From an uncultured Ignisphaera sp. (GTDB lineage: Archaea > Thermoproteota > Thermoprotei_A > Sulfolobales > Ignisphaeraceae), in the NCBI GenBank assembly GCA_938074605.1, contig CALJEI010000004.1:101949-165948 (forward strand): DNA of 64,000 nucleotides, given 5' to 3'. The notes under the pieces were generated by a model. It ran no database searches, was not told the origin of the DNA, and worked only from the letters and a program-made list of their open reading frames with translations. Below, in pieces: positions 53,492-62,273 of the stretch (position 1 is its first letter; the number at the start of each line of letters is the position of its first letter). Position numbers and translations under genes: made by a program.

Positions 53492-53502
53492 GGTGATAGG
53501 GT

Positions 53503-54162
53503 ATGAGCATATCGTCTAGAGAGTTTAGGAATGCTTTAAAAAATGCTATACAGCTTGCTATAGAGGCTAAAAAGCCGTGGCGATTTATGCAGAGTGTTGA
53601 GCTTATAGTAACATTTAAAGATGTTGATGTTAAAAAGCAGCAGGAGTTTAGGTTTAGAGACACAGTTGTACTTCCAAAGGGACTTGATAAGGAGAGTAAT
53701 ATATGTGTTGTAGTAGATGATGCATCTATTCAGAGAGTTATTGAGGCAGGTGCCTATAGAGCTATTGGTAGAGATAACCTATCTAAGTTTGATAGAAAGA
53801 GTGCTAAGAAGATTGCTCAGGAATGTGACTGGGTTTTGGTGAAGGCAGATCTCATGGGGCAGGCTGGAAGAGTTCTAGGGCCTGCTTTAGGCCCTAGAGG
53901 TAAGTCTCCCATTGCAGTACCTGTAAATGCCGATATAGCCACCTATATTAGGCAATACAGAAATGCTGTTAGACTATATTCAAAGGAGCAGCCATGGGTT
54001 GGATGTAGAATAGGGAGTGAGAAGATGCCGATAGACTCACTAGTTGAGAATGCTATTGCTGTACTTCAGTATATTGAGGAAAAGATTAAAAGGCCACTTC
54101 TACAATCTTCACGTATATATGTTAAAACAACTAGTAGTCCAGCTGTAGAAGTAATACTATAG
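53503..54162 (+). CDS. rpl1: Ribosomal protein L1
   Basis: This 219-residue protein matches uL1, with VELIVTFKDVDVKKQQEFRF near the start, the GRVLGPALGPRGKSPIAVP motif near residues 121-139 and WVGCRIGSEKMP later. It forms the L1 stalk and helps release deacylated tRNA. In some archaea it represses its own operon by binding the mRNA; I saw no obvious copy of that site here. ATG follows GGGTAT. Confidence 0.95.
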   Translation: MSISSREFRNALKNAIQLAIEAKKPWRFMQSVELIVTFKDVDVKKQQEFRFRDTVVLPKGLDKESNICVVVDDASIQRVIEAGAYRAIGRDNLSKFDRKSAKKIAQECDWVLVKADLMGQAGRVLGPALGPRGKSPIAVPVNADIATYIRQYRNAVRLYSKEQPWVGCRIGSEKMPIDSLVENAIAVLQYIEEKIKRPLLQSSRIYVKTTSSPAVEVIL

Positions 54163-54177
54163 TTGGTGGGTATAGAT

Positions 54178-55269
54178 ATGAAGGCTAGTATTAAGAGAGA
54201 GCTTGAGAGGCTCTTAAAGGTATATAAATCTCCCCAACCCTCCTCAGAGGTTAGCTATAGTAAGGCTAAACTGGAGAAGAGAAAGGTGGTTGATGAAGCT
54301 AAGAAGTATCTTTCAAGCTATAGAACACTAGTGCTACTAAATGTAGATGGAGTGCCAGCAAGATTTGGGATATATATTAGGAGGAGGCTAGATGGTATAG
54401 CTATTGTTAAGATGTTTAAGGGAAGACTTTTACGTCTTGCTATGGAGGAGCTTAAGTTGAGGAACATTAATGAATTCTCAAAGTATTTAACAGGGCAGAA
54501 CCTCGCTATATTTACTAACATGAATGCATTTGAGATAGCATTTCTACTAAATAAAATCTCAATGCCTGTTAAGGCTAGAATTGGTGAAAAGATTGACAGT
54601 GAGATTAGAGTACCTCCAATGCAGACAGATTTAAAGCCAGGGCCCATAATGAGTTTATTTGGTAAGCTTAAGGTACCTATACAAGTGAGAGATGGTGTTA
54701 TCTGGATAGTGAAGGAGTCTGTTATAGCTAAACCAGGTGATATTGTTACTCCTGAGCTTGCTTCAGTATTCACCAGACTTGGTATTGATCCAAAGCTTAT
54801 TAGACCCACCATTAAGGTGGCTTATGAGGAAGGCCTGATACTAACCCCAGATAAACTTACAGTTGATATAGATAGTATAAAGCAGGAGCTAGGTAGAGGT
54901 GTGCTAGATGCATTTAATCTAGCTTCAGAAATTGTAATTCCGCATCCAGATGTGGTTAAACTGTCTATTACTAAAGCTTATAATAGGGCAGTGAAATTAG
55001 CCGCTGAAGCAGGCTTTGTATCGAAAGAAACAGCGCTATCGATATTCAATTTGGCAGTTTCAAAGGCGCTAGCTATAGCAGTGGTATTGACGCAGAAGGT
55101 GCCAGACCTTCTACAGCAATTACCTATAGCAGCGGTAGCTACACAGCAACAACAGTCCACAGTACAGCAGGGCCGGCAGCAAGAGGTGGGTAAGTCAGAA
55201 GAGAAGCCAGAGGAGAAGGAGGTATCGGAAGAGCAATTGGCCGAAGGTCTATCGGCTCTTTTTGGATAA
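54178..55269 (+). CDS. rpl10: Ribosomal protein L10 (P0)
   Basis: This protein of about 363 residues matches the acidic stalk base uL10/P0. It has the long archaeal form: an rRNA-binding N-terminal domain, the GPIMSLFGKLKVPIQVRDG region in the middle, helical L12-binding spine (VVKLSITKAYNRAVKLAAEAG), a Gln-rich hinge, and the terminal EEQLAEGLSALFG, the conserved factor-binding tail. ATG at 54178 with GGTGGG about 8 bp upstream is preferred to TTG at 54163. The usual L12 gene does not follow it here. Confidence 0.94.
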   Translation: MKASIKRELERLLKVYKSPQPSSEVSYSKAKLEKRKVVDEAKKYLSSYRTLVLLNVDGVPARFGIYIRRRLDGIAIVKMFKGRLLRLAMEELKLRNINEFSKYLTGQNLAIFTNMNAFEIAFLLNKISMPVKARIGEKIDSEIRVPPMQTDLKPGPIMSLFGKLKVPIQVRDGVIWIVKESVIAKPGDIVTPELASVFTRLGIDPKLIRPTIKVAYEEGLILTPDKLTVDIDSIKQELGRGVLDAFNLASEIVIPHPDVVKLSITKAYNRAVKLAAEAGFVSKETALSIFNLAVSKALAIAVVLTQKVPDLLQQLPIAAVATQQQQSTVQQGRQQEVGKSEEKPEEKEVSEEQLAEGLSALFG

Positions 55270-55320
55270 ACTCAAGAGAAATCCAAATTTAACTGTTGCA
55301 CCACAAGGAGTTATTTTCGT

Positions 55321-55950
55321 CTAGACCTCTATATTTGCATGTTCTTGTCTTAGATCATCTTCAGTTTTTCTTAACCTATGCATAAGTTCAGCTATTATAG
55401 AGTCTAGAAAAACCATTGTACAATCCTCAAATAACGTTCCAAGTGGTGCTAAAGGTTCATGTATACCTAAAACCTGTCTAGCAAAATAATCTTCAACTCT
55501 ACTTATCTTAGTTCTCCCAGGAATTTCAACTACAACATCTGCAATTTTTGCAAGAGGTGAATCTATATATGTTGTTATAGCAATCACTATTGCACCAGCT
55601 GTTTTAGCAGCTTCAGCAGCAGTAATAATTAGTGCTGTTCTACCTGAACCAGAAATAGCTATAACGACATCACCCTTTCTAATAGGGGATACAATAGTAT
55701 CTCCAAGAACATAGACATCAAAACCTAGATGCTTAAGTCTCATAGCAAAGGCTCTCCCAACTAAACCACTTCTACCAGCACCCATAACAAGAATCTTCCT
55801 CTCATTGGAGTAAGCATCCTCAAGAATCTTAATAAGGTTAGTAATTTGTGGAGTCTTGAGTATAGAGAGTGAACTGGCTACAAAATTTGAAATCTGGAGA
55901 TATGCTTTATAAAACATAGGTAGCGATTGAGCAAGTTCAAAATTACTCAA
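55321..55950 (-). CDS. hxlB: 6-phospho-3-hexuloisomerase (SIS domain)
   Basis: This protein of about 209 residues has a SIS fold and matches 6-phospho-3-hexuloisomerase of the ribulose monophosphate pathway: [20 protein letters not shown] near residues 52-71, [15 protein letters not shown] near 101-115, and a late [18 protein letters not shown] segment. In archaea it mainly runs toward ribulose-5-phosphate for nucleotide synthesis, with release of formaldehyde. TTG at 55950 follows GGTGTG; GTGs at 55959 and 55968 are possible, and TTTAAAG about 40 bp upstream suggests a short leader. The ATG at 56034 is too far upstream. The partner synthase is not in the window. Confidence 0.85.
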   Translation of the reverse strand: MSNFELAQSLPMFYKAYLQISNFVASSLSILKTPQITNLIKILEDAYSNERKILVMGAGRSGLVGRAFAMRLKHLGFDVYVLGDTIVSPIRKGDVVIAISGSGRTALIITAAEAAKTAGAIVIAITTYIDSPLAKIADVVVEIPGRTKISRVEDYFARQVLGIHEPLAPLGTLFEDCTMVFLDSIIAELMHRLRKTEDDLRQEHANIEV

Positions 55951-56065
55951 ACCATACACACCATACACACAATATAACTGTACAAAAATAAAAACTTTAA
56001 ACCCAAACCACAAATACGGTATTAGCGTAAACATTTAAAACCTATAAACATTTAACATAAATAGA

Positions 56066-56142
56066 GCCGCCGTAGCTCAGCCCGGTGGAGCGCCGGCCTT
56101 GTAAGCCGGTGGTCGCGGGTTCGAATCCCGCCGGCGGCTCCA
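56066..56142 (+). tRNA. tRNA-Thr (anticodon TGT), CCA encoded
   Basis: The plus strand folds as a tRNA: acceptor GCCGCCG/CGGCGGC, anticodon stem GCCGG/CCGGC-type with loop CTTGTAA giving anticodon TGT, T arm GCGGG TTCGAAT CCCGC, discriminator T and encoded CCA at 56140-56142. The T discriminator fits archaeal tRNA-Thr. There is no intron. TTTAAC and TATAAA words 15-30 bp upstream may be promoter elements. Confidence 0.95.
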
Positions 56143-56377
56143 AAAACATATTCAACTCCGTCAATACTCTCTTTAGTCCATCAACACTCTTTAGCTAGTA
56201 TATCTAGGGGTCGAGTTCTCAATCCCGGCTTTCCTCAAGAGATCACTTTATTCACACTCACGGGCTATTTTTAATTGTTAGGAATTATTGTTAAAGGGTT
56301 GAAAATATTTTCTAGTTAGATAATGCTATATAGTAGCGGCGACACTATGTTAGTGTATTTCTCTATTATCTATAGTG

Positions 56378-57139
56378 TTATCTCCCCCTTACCTTTCTCA
56401 GCATCTCTGCAAAGGTATTTCTTAGAATTCTATAGTCAGATGCAAGGGCTATGAATCTAAAGCCTATGTCTATATACTTTATAGCCTGGTCTACGTTAAA
56501 TGTATGTATACCTGGGACGATATCATACTTTCTTGCAACTCGAAGTACTGTATCTATGGCTTCAACAAATTTCGGATGACTGTACTGGAGAGGTATCCCA
56601 AGACTTACTGAAAGGTCCATTGGACCTATGTAGAATATGTCAATCTCCTTAACACTAGCTATATCCTCAATATTTTCTAAAGCCTTTTTAGTTTCAATCT
56701 GAACTGCTACAACAAGATTTTCTTTCTCAAATCTTTCATAGTATTCAAGAAAGTCTATAGCACCATACATTACAGCTCTTCTTGGACCAACACCTCTAAT
56801 GCCTCTTGGGGGATAGGAGACGTATCTAATCACATTTTCAGCATCATCTTTACTATTGACCCATGGCACAAGGACACCCTGTATACCAATATCTAGTACT
56901 CTTTTTATTATAACCATGTCATTCCATGGTACTCTAGCTATTGGCACTATACTTGTTCCTTTAACCCCTACAACCAATATCTGTAGATCTGAAATGTTGA
57001 GTGGTGCATGCTCCATATCAAAAACAAGCCAGTCAAAGGGAAGAGTAGAGAGAGTTTCAACAACATCCAAATGGTTAAAAGTTACCCATGTACCAAGTAA
57101 AATATCTCCACTTTTTAGCCTATCTTTAAATGATGGCAC
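56378..57139 (-). CDS. HpcH/HpaI-family aldolase
   Basis: This 253-residue TIM-barrel protein matches the HpcH/HpaI family of class II pyruvate aldolases (2,4-dihydroxyhept-2-ene-1,7-dioate aldolase type). Features are LGTWVTFNHLDVVE near the start, FDMEHAPLN near residues 40-48, GVLVPWVNSKDDAE near 88-101, VAVQIETKKALENIE near residues 144-158 with the metal-binding Glu, and IGPMDLSVSLGIP near 171-183. The natural substrate cannot be told from sequence. It stands alone, divergent from a LOG-family gene. Confidence 0.85.
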   Translation of the reverse strand: MPSFKDRLKSGDILLGTWVTFNHLDVVETLSTLPFDWLVFDMEHAPLNISDLQILVVGVKGTSIVPIARVPWNDMVIIKRVLDIGIQGVLVPWVNSKDDAENVIRYVSYPPRGIRGVGPRRAVMYGAIDFLEYYERFEKENLVVAVQIETKKALENIEDIASVKEIDIFYIGPMDLSVSLGIPLQYSHPKFVEAIDTVLRVARKYDIVPGIHTFNVDQAIKYIDIGFRFIALASDYRILRNTFAEMLRKVRGR

Positions 57140-57245
57140 CCCACTTCACCTCGGGTATTCAAACATGTAGGTAGAGGTATTTAAAATTATAAAACTGTCT
57201 TTAAAAATATAGAAGGTGAATATAGGTAGCAGTAAGGTGAAACAC

Positions 57246-57761
57246 ATGTACTATATTGGTATAGCAGCATATTCTAGAGATGTTGGAGAGAAGCATAAAG
57301 AAAGCATAGCAAAGCTATTAAGCAGTATAAAATCACTATGCGGTAACGATATCACTATAGTTGTAGGGGGTTATGAGGGTCTAATGAAGCATGTTGTCGA
57401 TACCTCTCTCTCCATGGGATTTAGAGTTGTTATAATACCTCCTATTGAATGGGAGAATAGAGAGTTTCCTAAACAAGTTATTGTAATTAGAACTGGAACC
57501 ACCTTTACTATAAGAAGCCTCTTCATTATACGTACATCACACATCTTAATTGCTGTTGGTGGTGGTGCAGGTACTCTACATGAAATCTTTGCAGCATATA
57601 ATGAAGGAAAGCCAGTTTATATACTAACCGATACCAGTTTGCCAACAGATGTATTGAAGGGGCTCCCCGATAGAATAGACTATAGAGTTGTAAGCAGTAT
57701 GAAGAAGTATGGCAATCCTGAAGAGCTTGCAAGAGATCTCTGTACAGAATTAAATAGATGA
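57246..57761 (+). CDS. LOG-family (Rossmann-like) nucleotide-binding protein
   Basis: This protein of about 171 residues matches the small archaeal and bacterial LOG-like family annotated as TIGR00725. Early on it has GIAAYSRDVGEKHKE and VVGGYEGLMKHVVD near residues 38-51. Near residues 102-116 is AVGGGAGTLHEIFAA, close to the PGGxGTxxE motif of lysine-decarboxylase-like (LOG) proteins. It probably binds a nucleotide or nucleoside monophosphate. ATG at 57246 follows AAGGTGA; an in-frame ATG at 57216 has no ribosome site. Confidence 0.75.
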   Translation: MYYIGIAAYSRDVGEKHKESIAKLLSSIKSLCGNDITIVVGGYEGLMKHVVDTSLSMGFRVVIIPPIEWENREFPKQVIVIRTGTTFTIRSLFIIRTSHILIAVGGGAGTLHEIFAAYNEGKPVYILTDTSLPTDVLKGLPDRIDYRVVSSMKKYGNPEELARDLCTELNR

Positions 57762-57845
57762 ATAAAGTAGGTATCGCTATGTAAAGAGCACTATATAGAA
57801 TATATGCATGATGTTCTTCAAATTCTTAACAGTATGTTGTCTAAG

Positions 57846-58889
57846 CTATTGAGATGTAGGGGGAGGTTCTACCCCTAACTCCTTAGCCAATTCAGTAAGA
57901 ATCCTCCATGTCTCTAGATCTATGGGTATTCCATCTCTGATTCTAGTACTATAGTTTCTATCTTCTGGCTCGCCAGGGATCAATACTTCAGTAAATCCTT
58001 GGGCTGGAGGACATGTCTTTATAGTATGTATAAGATCTTTTATATCAGCTAGATACCCACTATAGTCTCTAAATGCCATAGGGTTTATAGCTAATACAAA
58101 AAAACCTCCTTGTGTTGATGGATGTCGAGGTACATATTTACTTAAAGCTCCACCAGATACTATAGCTGAAAGTATTTCAACGACTAGAGATATTGCATAG
58201 CCTTTATAGCCTCCAAAGGGTAGTAGAATCCCCTCATATGCTTCTTCTGGATTAGTAGTAGGCTTACCATCTTTAGTTAGAGCTATACCTTCTGGAATCT
58301 TTTCGCCTTTCATTGCAGCTAATTTGAGCTTAAATGAGGCTATAGCGCTTGTAGCCATATCAATAACAATTGGTTTATCATGGGATGGAAATGCAATACT
58401 TAGGGGATTTGTTCCAAATATTTTCTGAGCACCTCCCCAGGGAGCTACAAATGGTGGTCCATTAACTGTAGCTAGCCCTATTAAATTGTTCTTAGCTATT
58501 CTTAGCGTATAGTATGCCAGCATACCTACATGCCCTAAATTCTTAACAGCTACAGCAGCTATGCCTATAGCTTTAGCCTTATCTATAGCTATATCTGTAG
58601 CTCTTACTGCAACAGGTATTCCCAGTCCACCACAACCATCAATCAAAGCTGTACCTCCACCCTCTCTAACTATTTTAATCTCAGACTTTGCCTTAACATA
58701 ACCCATTCTAATACCCTCAATATAATACGGTATTCTGATAACGCCATGTGAATCAACACCCCTCAAATTAGCTAAAACTAAGTGATCAGCAATAAGCTCA
58801 GCATCGCTTATAGGGACCCCAACCTTAACAAAGCATTCAATAGTAAATCTATAGAGGTCCTGCCAAGCCACCTTTATGTATCTAGCCAT
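57846..58889 (-). CDS. Ldh-2 family malate/sulfolactate-type dehydrogenase
   Basis: This 347-residue protein matches the Ldh-2 family of NAD(P)-dependent 2-hydroxyacid dehydrogenases (malate, sulfolactate, ureidoglycolate). Family motifs are LRGVDSHGVIRIP near residues 42-54, VKNLGHVGMLAYYT near 114-127, and GTNPLSIAFPSHDKPIVIDMATS near residues 158-180, here as GTNPLSIAFP and VIDMATS. Malate dehydrogenase or the coenzyme M-related sulfolactate dehydrogenase ComC are candidates; sequence alone does not decide. It is divergent from tmk. Confidence 0.82.
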   Translation of the reverse strand: MARYIKVAWQDLYRFTIECFVKVGVPISDAELIADHLVLANLRGVDSHGVIRIPYYIEGIRMGYVKAKSEIKIVREGGGTALIDGCGGLGIPVAVRATDIAIDKAKAIGIAAVAVKNLGHVGMLAYYTLRIAKNNLIGLATVNGPPFVAPWGGAQKIFGTNPLSIAFPSHDKPIVIDMATSAIASFKLKLAAMKGEKIPEGIALTKDGKPTTNPEEAYEGILLPFGGYKGYAISLVVEILSAIVSGGALSKYVPRHPSTQGGFFVLAINPMAFRDYSGYLADIKDLIHTIKTCPPAQGFTEVLIPGEPEDRNYSTRIRDGIPIDLETWRILTELAKELGVEPPPTSQ

Positions 58890-58965
58890 AGTCTCACACT
58901 ATTTTGTCTCCACATCTAAGAATTTTAATATTTCCCTCAACACCATCAAATAGTTGGTGATAGTC

Positions 58966-59580
58966 TTGTCTAAAAGTAGTACTGGACTTTTTGTAGTTAT
59001 AGAAGGTATAGATGGCTGTGGAAAAACAACTATTTCAAAGAGGATTGTTGAGAAGCTGGACAATATGGGCTATAAGACTATCTATACCTTTGAGCCTTAT
59101 ACATCTCCATTTTCTGAAGCTTTGAAGAGATATATAGAGGAGTATGGAGAAGCTGAAGTAGAGATAGAGATTCTTTCAATGGCTCTCGATAGATTCTTTC
59201 ATGTAAGGAGGGTTATAGAGCCATTTTTAAACCAAGGATATATAGTTATATGTGATCGGTATGTCTACTCCTCTATAGCTTATCAAGGGGCAAAGAATGG
59301 TGATATAAAGTGGATAAAGACTGTGAATAGATATGCCATAAAGCCTGATATAGCTATATACCTAAGAGTACCCCTAGAAGTTGCGCTAGAGAGGCTAAAG
59401 TATAAACAGAGTAGCTGGAGCTATTTTGAGAAGCTAGACAGGTTGAGGAGAGCTCTAGAAATCTATGAAGAGTTAGTATTAAGAGGGGAATTGATAGCCG
59501 TTGATGCAGTAGCGGATATTGATAGTGTAGCTATGAAGTGTTTTAAGCTGATAATAGACAGGATAGTAAGACAGAAATAA
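58966..59580 (+). CDS. tmk: Thymidylate kinase
   Basis: This protein of about 204 residues matches dTMP kinase: P-loop IEGIDGCGKTT near residues 12-22, the FEPYTSPFSE segment near residues 42-51 in place of the usual EPG loop, and CDRYVYSSIAYQGAK near residues 88-102 (DRY motif). It makes dTDP from dTMP and ATP. TTG at 58966, with GGTGAT 4-5 bp upstream, is preferred to TTG at 58954 or GTG at 58957. It stands as a single gene. Confidence 0.9.
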   Translation: MSKSSTGLFVVIEGIDGCGKTTISKRIVEKLDNMGYKTIYTFEPYTSPFSEALKRYIEEYGEAEVEIEILSMALDRFFHVRRVIEPFLNQGYIVICDRYVYSSIAYQGAKNGDIKWIKTVNRYAIKPDIAIYLRVPLEVALERLKYKQSSWSYFEKLDRLRRALEIYEELVLRGELIAVDAVADIDSVAMKCFKLIIDRIVRQK

Positions 59581-59687
59581 GATAGAAATATGTTTCTAGA
59601 AACTCTTGCTCCAATCGTCTAAAGTATTGTATGATATACTGTGGTATACAACAGATTGGTCAATGTATAGCTAAAGTATTTATAGGG

Positions 59688-61271
59688 TTAGCTATTCAGT
59701 ACTGCCTCTATGGCTTCACTATCTACTTCATGTGGCATGGGTATTCCTGTTACCCTAAATGCTAGCTCCGTTAATGACACAAGATCATTTCTATCTATAA
59801 GGTGAAGTCTAAATTTTCTCATCCCAGCTAAAAGTTGCTGTAAACCTACCCTCAGTCTCTCCATATAGTTGTAGACACCAAGCGTACCTGGCGGTGGATC
59901 CTTTCCTAAAGCCTTCTTAACATATATGTAGTTTGTTAAGAATAGCTCGGGCGATGCCCCATATTCTTCTGCTATAGTCTTTGGAAGTTTTCCATCTCGC
60001 GCAAGTTTAGAGAAATAGTCAGCCTTCATGGCAGCTGTTATAGGTGCTCTACCCATAACTACAGCCTTTACATATGGTCCATTACCAAAGTTACTTAAAG
60101 CTATAGCTTTAAGTATCTGTGTCTCCTCTATGAAGCCACCAGCCATAACTATATCCGGTATATGTCTACCCTTTCTATTCAGTATCTGTATACACCTAAG
60201 AACAATGACCTCCATATAAACTGTTGGAATACCCATTTCATCCATCATAGGGACTGGACTCATACCAGTTCCACCACCCGCACCATCAAATGTAATATAA
60301 TCTACTTTAGCCTCAGAACCAATCTTGAGTGTATAAGCTATATCTATAGGTCTATAATTACCAGTTTTAATTGAAATGACCTTGGCTCCCTGCTCTCTAA
60401 GCTTGGTAACATCCTCTACAAAGTCTGCAAGCTTTGGAGAACCAACTCTACTATGTCTCTCGAAACTCTTTATAGTTCCAAGCCTATAGGCCTCCTGTAC
60501 GCCAAGATCCTCAGGATCTGGAACCACTAGATAGCCTCTTCTCTTAAGCTCTATAGCCCTATTTATATCGCTAACCCTTATCTCACCACCTATAGCCTTT
60601 GCACCCTGGCCCCACTTACGCTCAATACAGTTTACCTCAAGCTTAGATAGAACATAAGTATCCACACCTAGCCTCTGATCTTCTACATTAGTTTGCACAA
60701 TAATATCGCCATACTTCCCATCCCAGTACTCCCTATATATCCTAACCCTTCTTTCCATCTCTTTAGAGTATACAACCTTACCGTTCGATATGACTGCCTC
60801 TGGATCAACGCCACATACATTCTCCCCAACAATTATAGCAGTACCAGAGAGAGCAGCGCCTACGGCCAAAGGTTCCCAGAAGATCTTAGCTACATCAGTA
60901 GAGCCATAAGCTCCCATCATAATGGGGAGTCTTAGCTTTATACCACCCACACTAGTTTCTGTAGATACATTTGGAAATAACATCTTATCAGGATCTTCGT
61001 CGATTCCATGGGCACCCCTAACTGTTGAAAGTAAGTTAAAGTGAGACCAATCAAGTCCAAAATCCTTTAAAGCAGCTGCAGTACTAAATCCAAAGTATTT
61101 AGGCATTGGATAAAGAGCTTCTCTACCCCTTAAAGCAGCTAAACCTATCTGACACAATGTTGCACACTCATAGATGCATATAGGGCACATACCGCTTACA
61201 GCACAAGCATCTCTAACTCTTAAAGAGGTTCCTGTGGTAGACTTTGCATTTAAATAACTTGAATTAGGCAT
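59688..61271 (-). CDS. FMN-binding glutamate synthase-family protein (archaeal GltB-like)
   Basis: This 527-residue protein matches the archaeal stand-alone glutamate synthase domain. A cysteine-rich N-terminus (CAVSGMCPICIYECATLCQIG near residues 23-43, here with Cys23, 29, 32, 36, 40) may hold an Fe-S cluster. The FMN/TIM barrel follows, with LPIMMGAYGSTDVAK, then KTGNYRPIDIA and YITFDGAGGGTGMSP near residues 325-339. It should make glutamate from 2-oxoglutarate with ammonia delivered by a partner. A glutaminase domain is absent and no partner gene adjoins. The start is ATG. Confidence 0.85.
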   Translation of the reverse strand: MPNSSYLNAKSTTGTSLRVRDACAVSGMCPICIYECATLCQIGLAALRGREALYPMPKYFGFSTAAALKDFGLDWSHFNLLSTVRGAHGIDEDPDKMLFPNVSTETSVGGIKLRLPIMMGAYGSTDVAKIFWEPLAVGAALSGTAIIVGENVCGVDPEAVISNGKVVYSKEMERRVRIYREYWDGKYGDIIVQTNVEDQRLGVDTYVLSKLEVNCIERKWGQGAKAIGGEIRVSDINRAIELKRRGYLVVPDPEDLGVQEAYRLGTIKSFERHSRVGSPKLADFVEDVTKLREQGAKVISIKTGNYRPIDIAYTLKIGSEAKVDYITFDGAGGGTGMSPVPMMDEMGIPTVYMEVIVLRCIQILNRKGRHIPDIVMAGGFIEETQILKAIALSNFGNGPYVKAVVMGRAPITAAMKADYFSKLARDGKLPKTIAEEYGASPELFLTNYIYVKKALGKDPPPGTLGVYNYMERLRVGLQQLLAGMRKFRLHLIDRNDLVSLTELAFRVTGIPMPHEVDSEAIEAVLNS

Positions 61272-61520
61272 ATTATATATTCACCTAGTACCACATATAT
61301 TACACAGATTAACACCTTGTGTTTAAGGTCGATTTAAATACTTTTTGCGATATAAAACTGTATAAACCTATATAACATTTTTATAATAAATACCAATATT
61401 TTGTTAACGACGGCACCACGAAAATTTATGAAGTGCATTAGATCTACTGATATTATGATAGTCTATGAATGAAAATCCAAGGTTTCTTACACAATATATT
61501 TCAGTGCATAATTAATGGTA

Positions 61521-62051
61521 TTAGTGGGTTAAAGAATGCATGTATAACAATATTGCTGCTAAACTTTTTAAATCAACATATCCACCCTTTAATACCATAG
61601 CAATATATTCGTTAGGTTTCATGGAGACTGTTGAAAGAATTTCTCCTCTTTCAGGTTTTGCTCCCACAAATTCTAAATTTCTTGCTAAAAATATCCACTG
61701 TCTTTCATCACTATATCCAGGCGATACATAAACTCTAGCTAGAAGTTTTAGATCACTAGCTCTATAGCCAGTCTCTTCCTCAAGTTCTCTAATTGCAGCA
61801 TCCTGTGGATCTTCTCCATCATCTACTCTTCCAGCAGGTAGCTCTAAAACCCAATTATTTACAGTAGCTCTATACTGTTTAACAAAAATGATATCACCAC
61901 TGTCTAGTATAGGAAGTAAAACAACAGCATCACCAAAAACAACAAGATCTTTTTCAAAACGATTTCCACTAAATTCTATTATTCTCTTATATAGAGAGAC
62001 TCGTTTACCTCTACATAAAAATACATCGCTTAAGATTTTAACCTCAGACAA
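61521..62051 (-). CDS. NUDIX hydrolase, ADP-ribose pyrophosphatase type
   Basis: This 176-residue protein has the full Nudix box at about residues 74-96, with Gly, the early Glu, and REL-EE-TGY in order (AGRVDDGEDPQDAAIREL, then EEETGY). Upstream FVKQYRATVNNWVLELPAG is typical of ADP-ribose pyrophosphatases, and VYVSPGYSDE after the box carries the acidic loop. It hydrolyses ADP-ribose or a similar nucleotide sugar. It is a lone gene on the minus strand. Confidence 0.88.
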   Translation of the reverse strand: MSEVKILSDVFLCRGKRVSLYKRIIEFSGNRFEKDLVVFGDAVVLLPILDSGDIIFVKQYRATVNNWVLELPAGRVDDGEDPQDAAIRELEEETGYRASDLKLLARVYVSPGYSDERQWIFLARNLEFVGAKPERGEILSTVSMKPNEYIAMVLKGGYVDLKSLAAILLYMHSLTH

Positions 62052-62202
62052 ATAATTTCACCATAGTAATTTATAAGGATTAGATATTTAAGGGTATAGT
62101 GAATTTAATGTTATATAGGGTAATCAAAAAAATATTTCAATAAATCATCTCTATAGATAGTTAAAAATTTAATAACTCTCTATCCTATATTCTATAATGT
62201 GA

Positions 62203-62257
62203 ATATGATGATGGTTAGATAAACTGAAAAAGTGATGAACGGTTTCTGGTCTGATAG
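62203..62257 (+). ncRNA. C/D box guide sRNA
   Basis: The four boxes are perfect and evenly spaced: C box ATGATGA at 62205-62211, a 12-nt guide, D' box CTGA at 62224-62227, a 4-nt spacer, C' box GTGATGA at 62232-62238, a second 12-nt guide, and D box CTGA at 62251-62254. Twelve-nt guides are the archaeal standard. It would direct 2'-O-methylation at the base paired five positions upstream of D and D'. It lies in the gap after the KaiC-like gene and before the NUDIX gene, on the opposite strand. The targets were not searched. Confidence 0.85.
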
Positions 62258-62273
62258 AATTAATTTCATTTAG

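Noticed and set aside
56209..56229. tRNA T-arm-like sequence GGTCGAGTTCTCAATCCCGGC
   Set aside because: No acceptor, D or anticodon arm is found around it; most likely chance or a very old remnant near tRNA-Thr.
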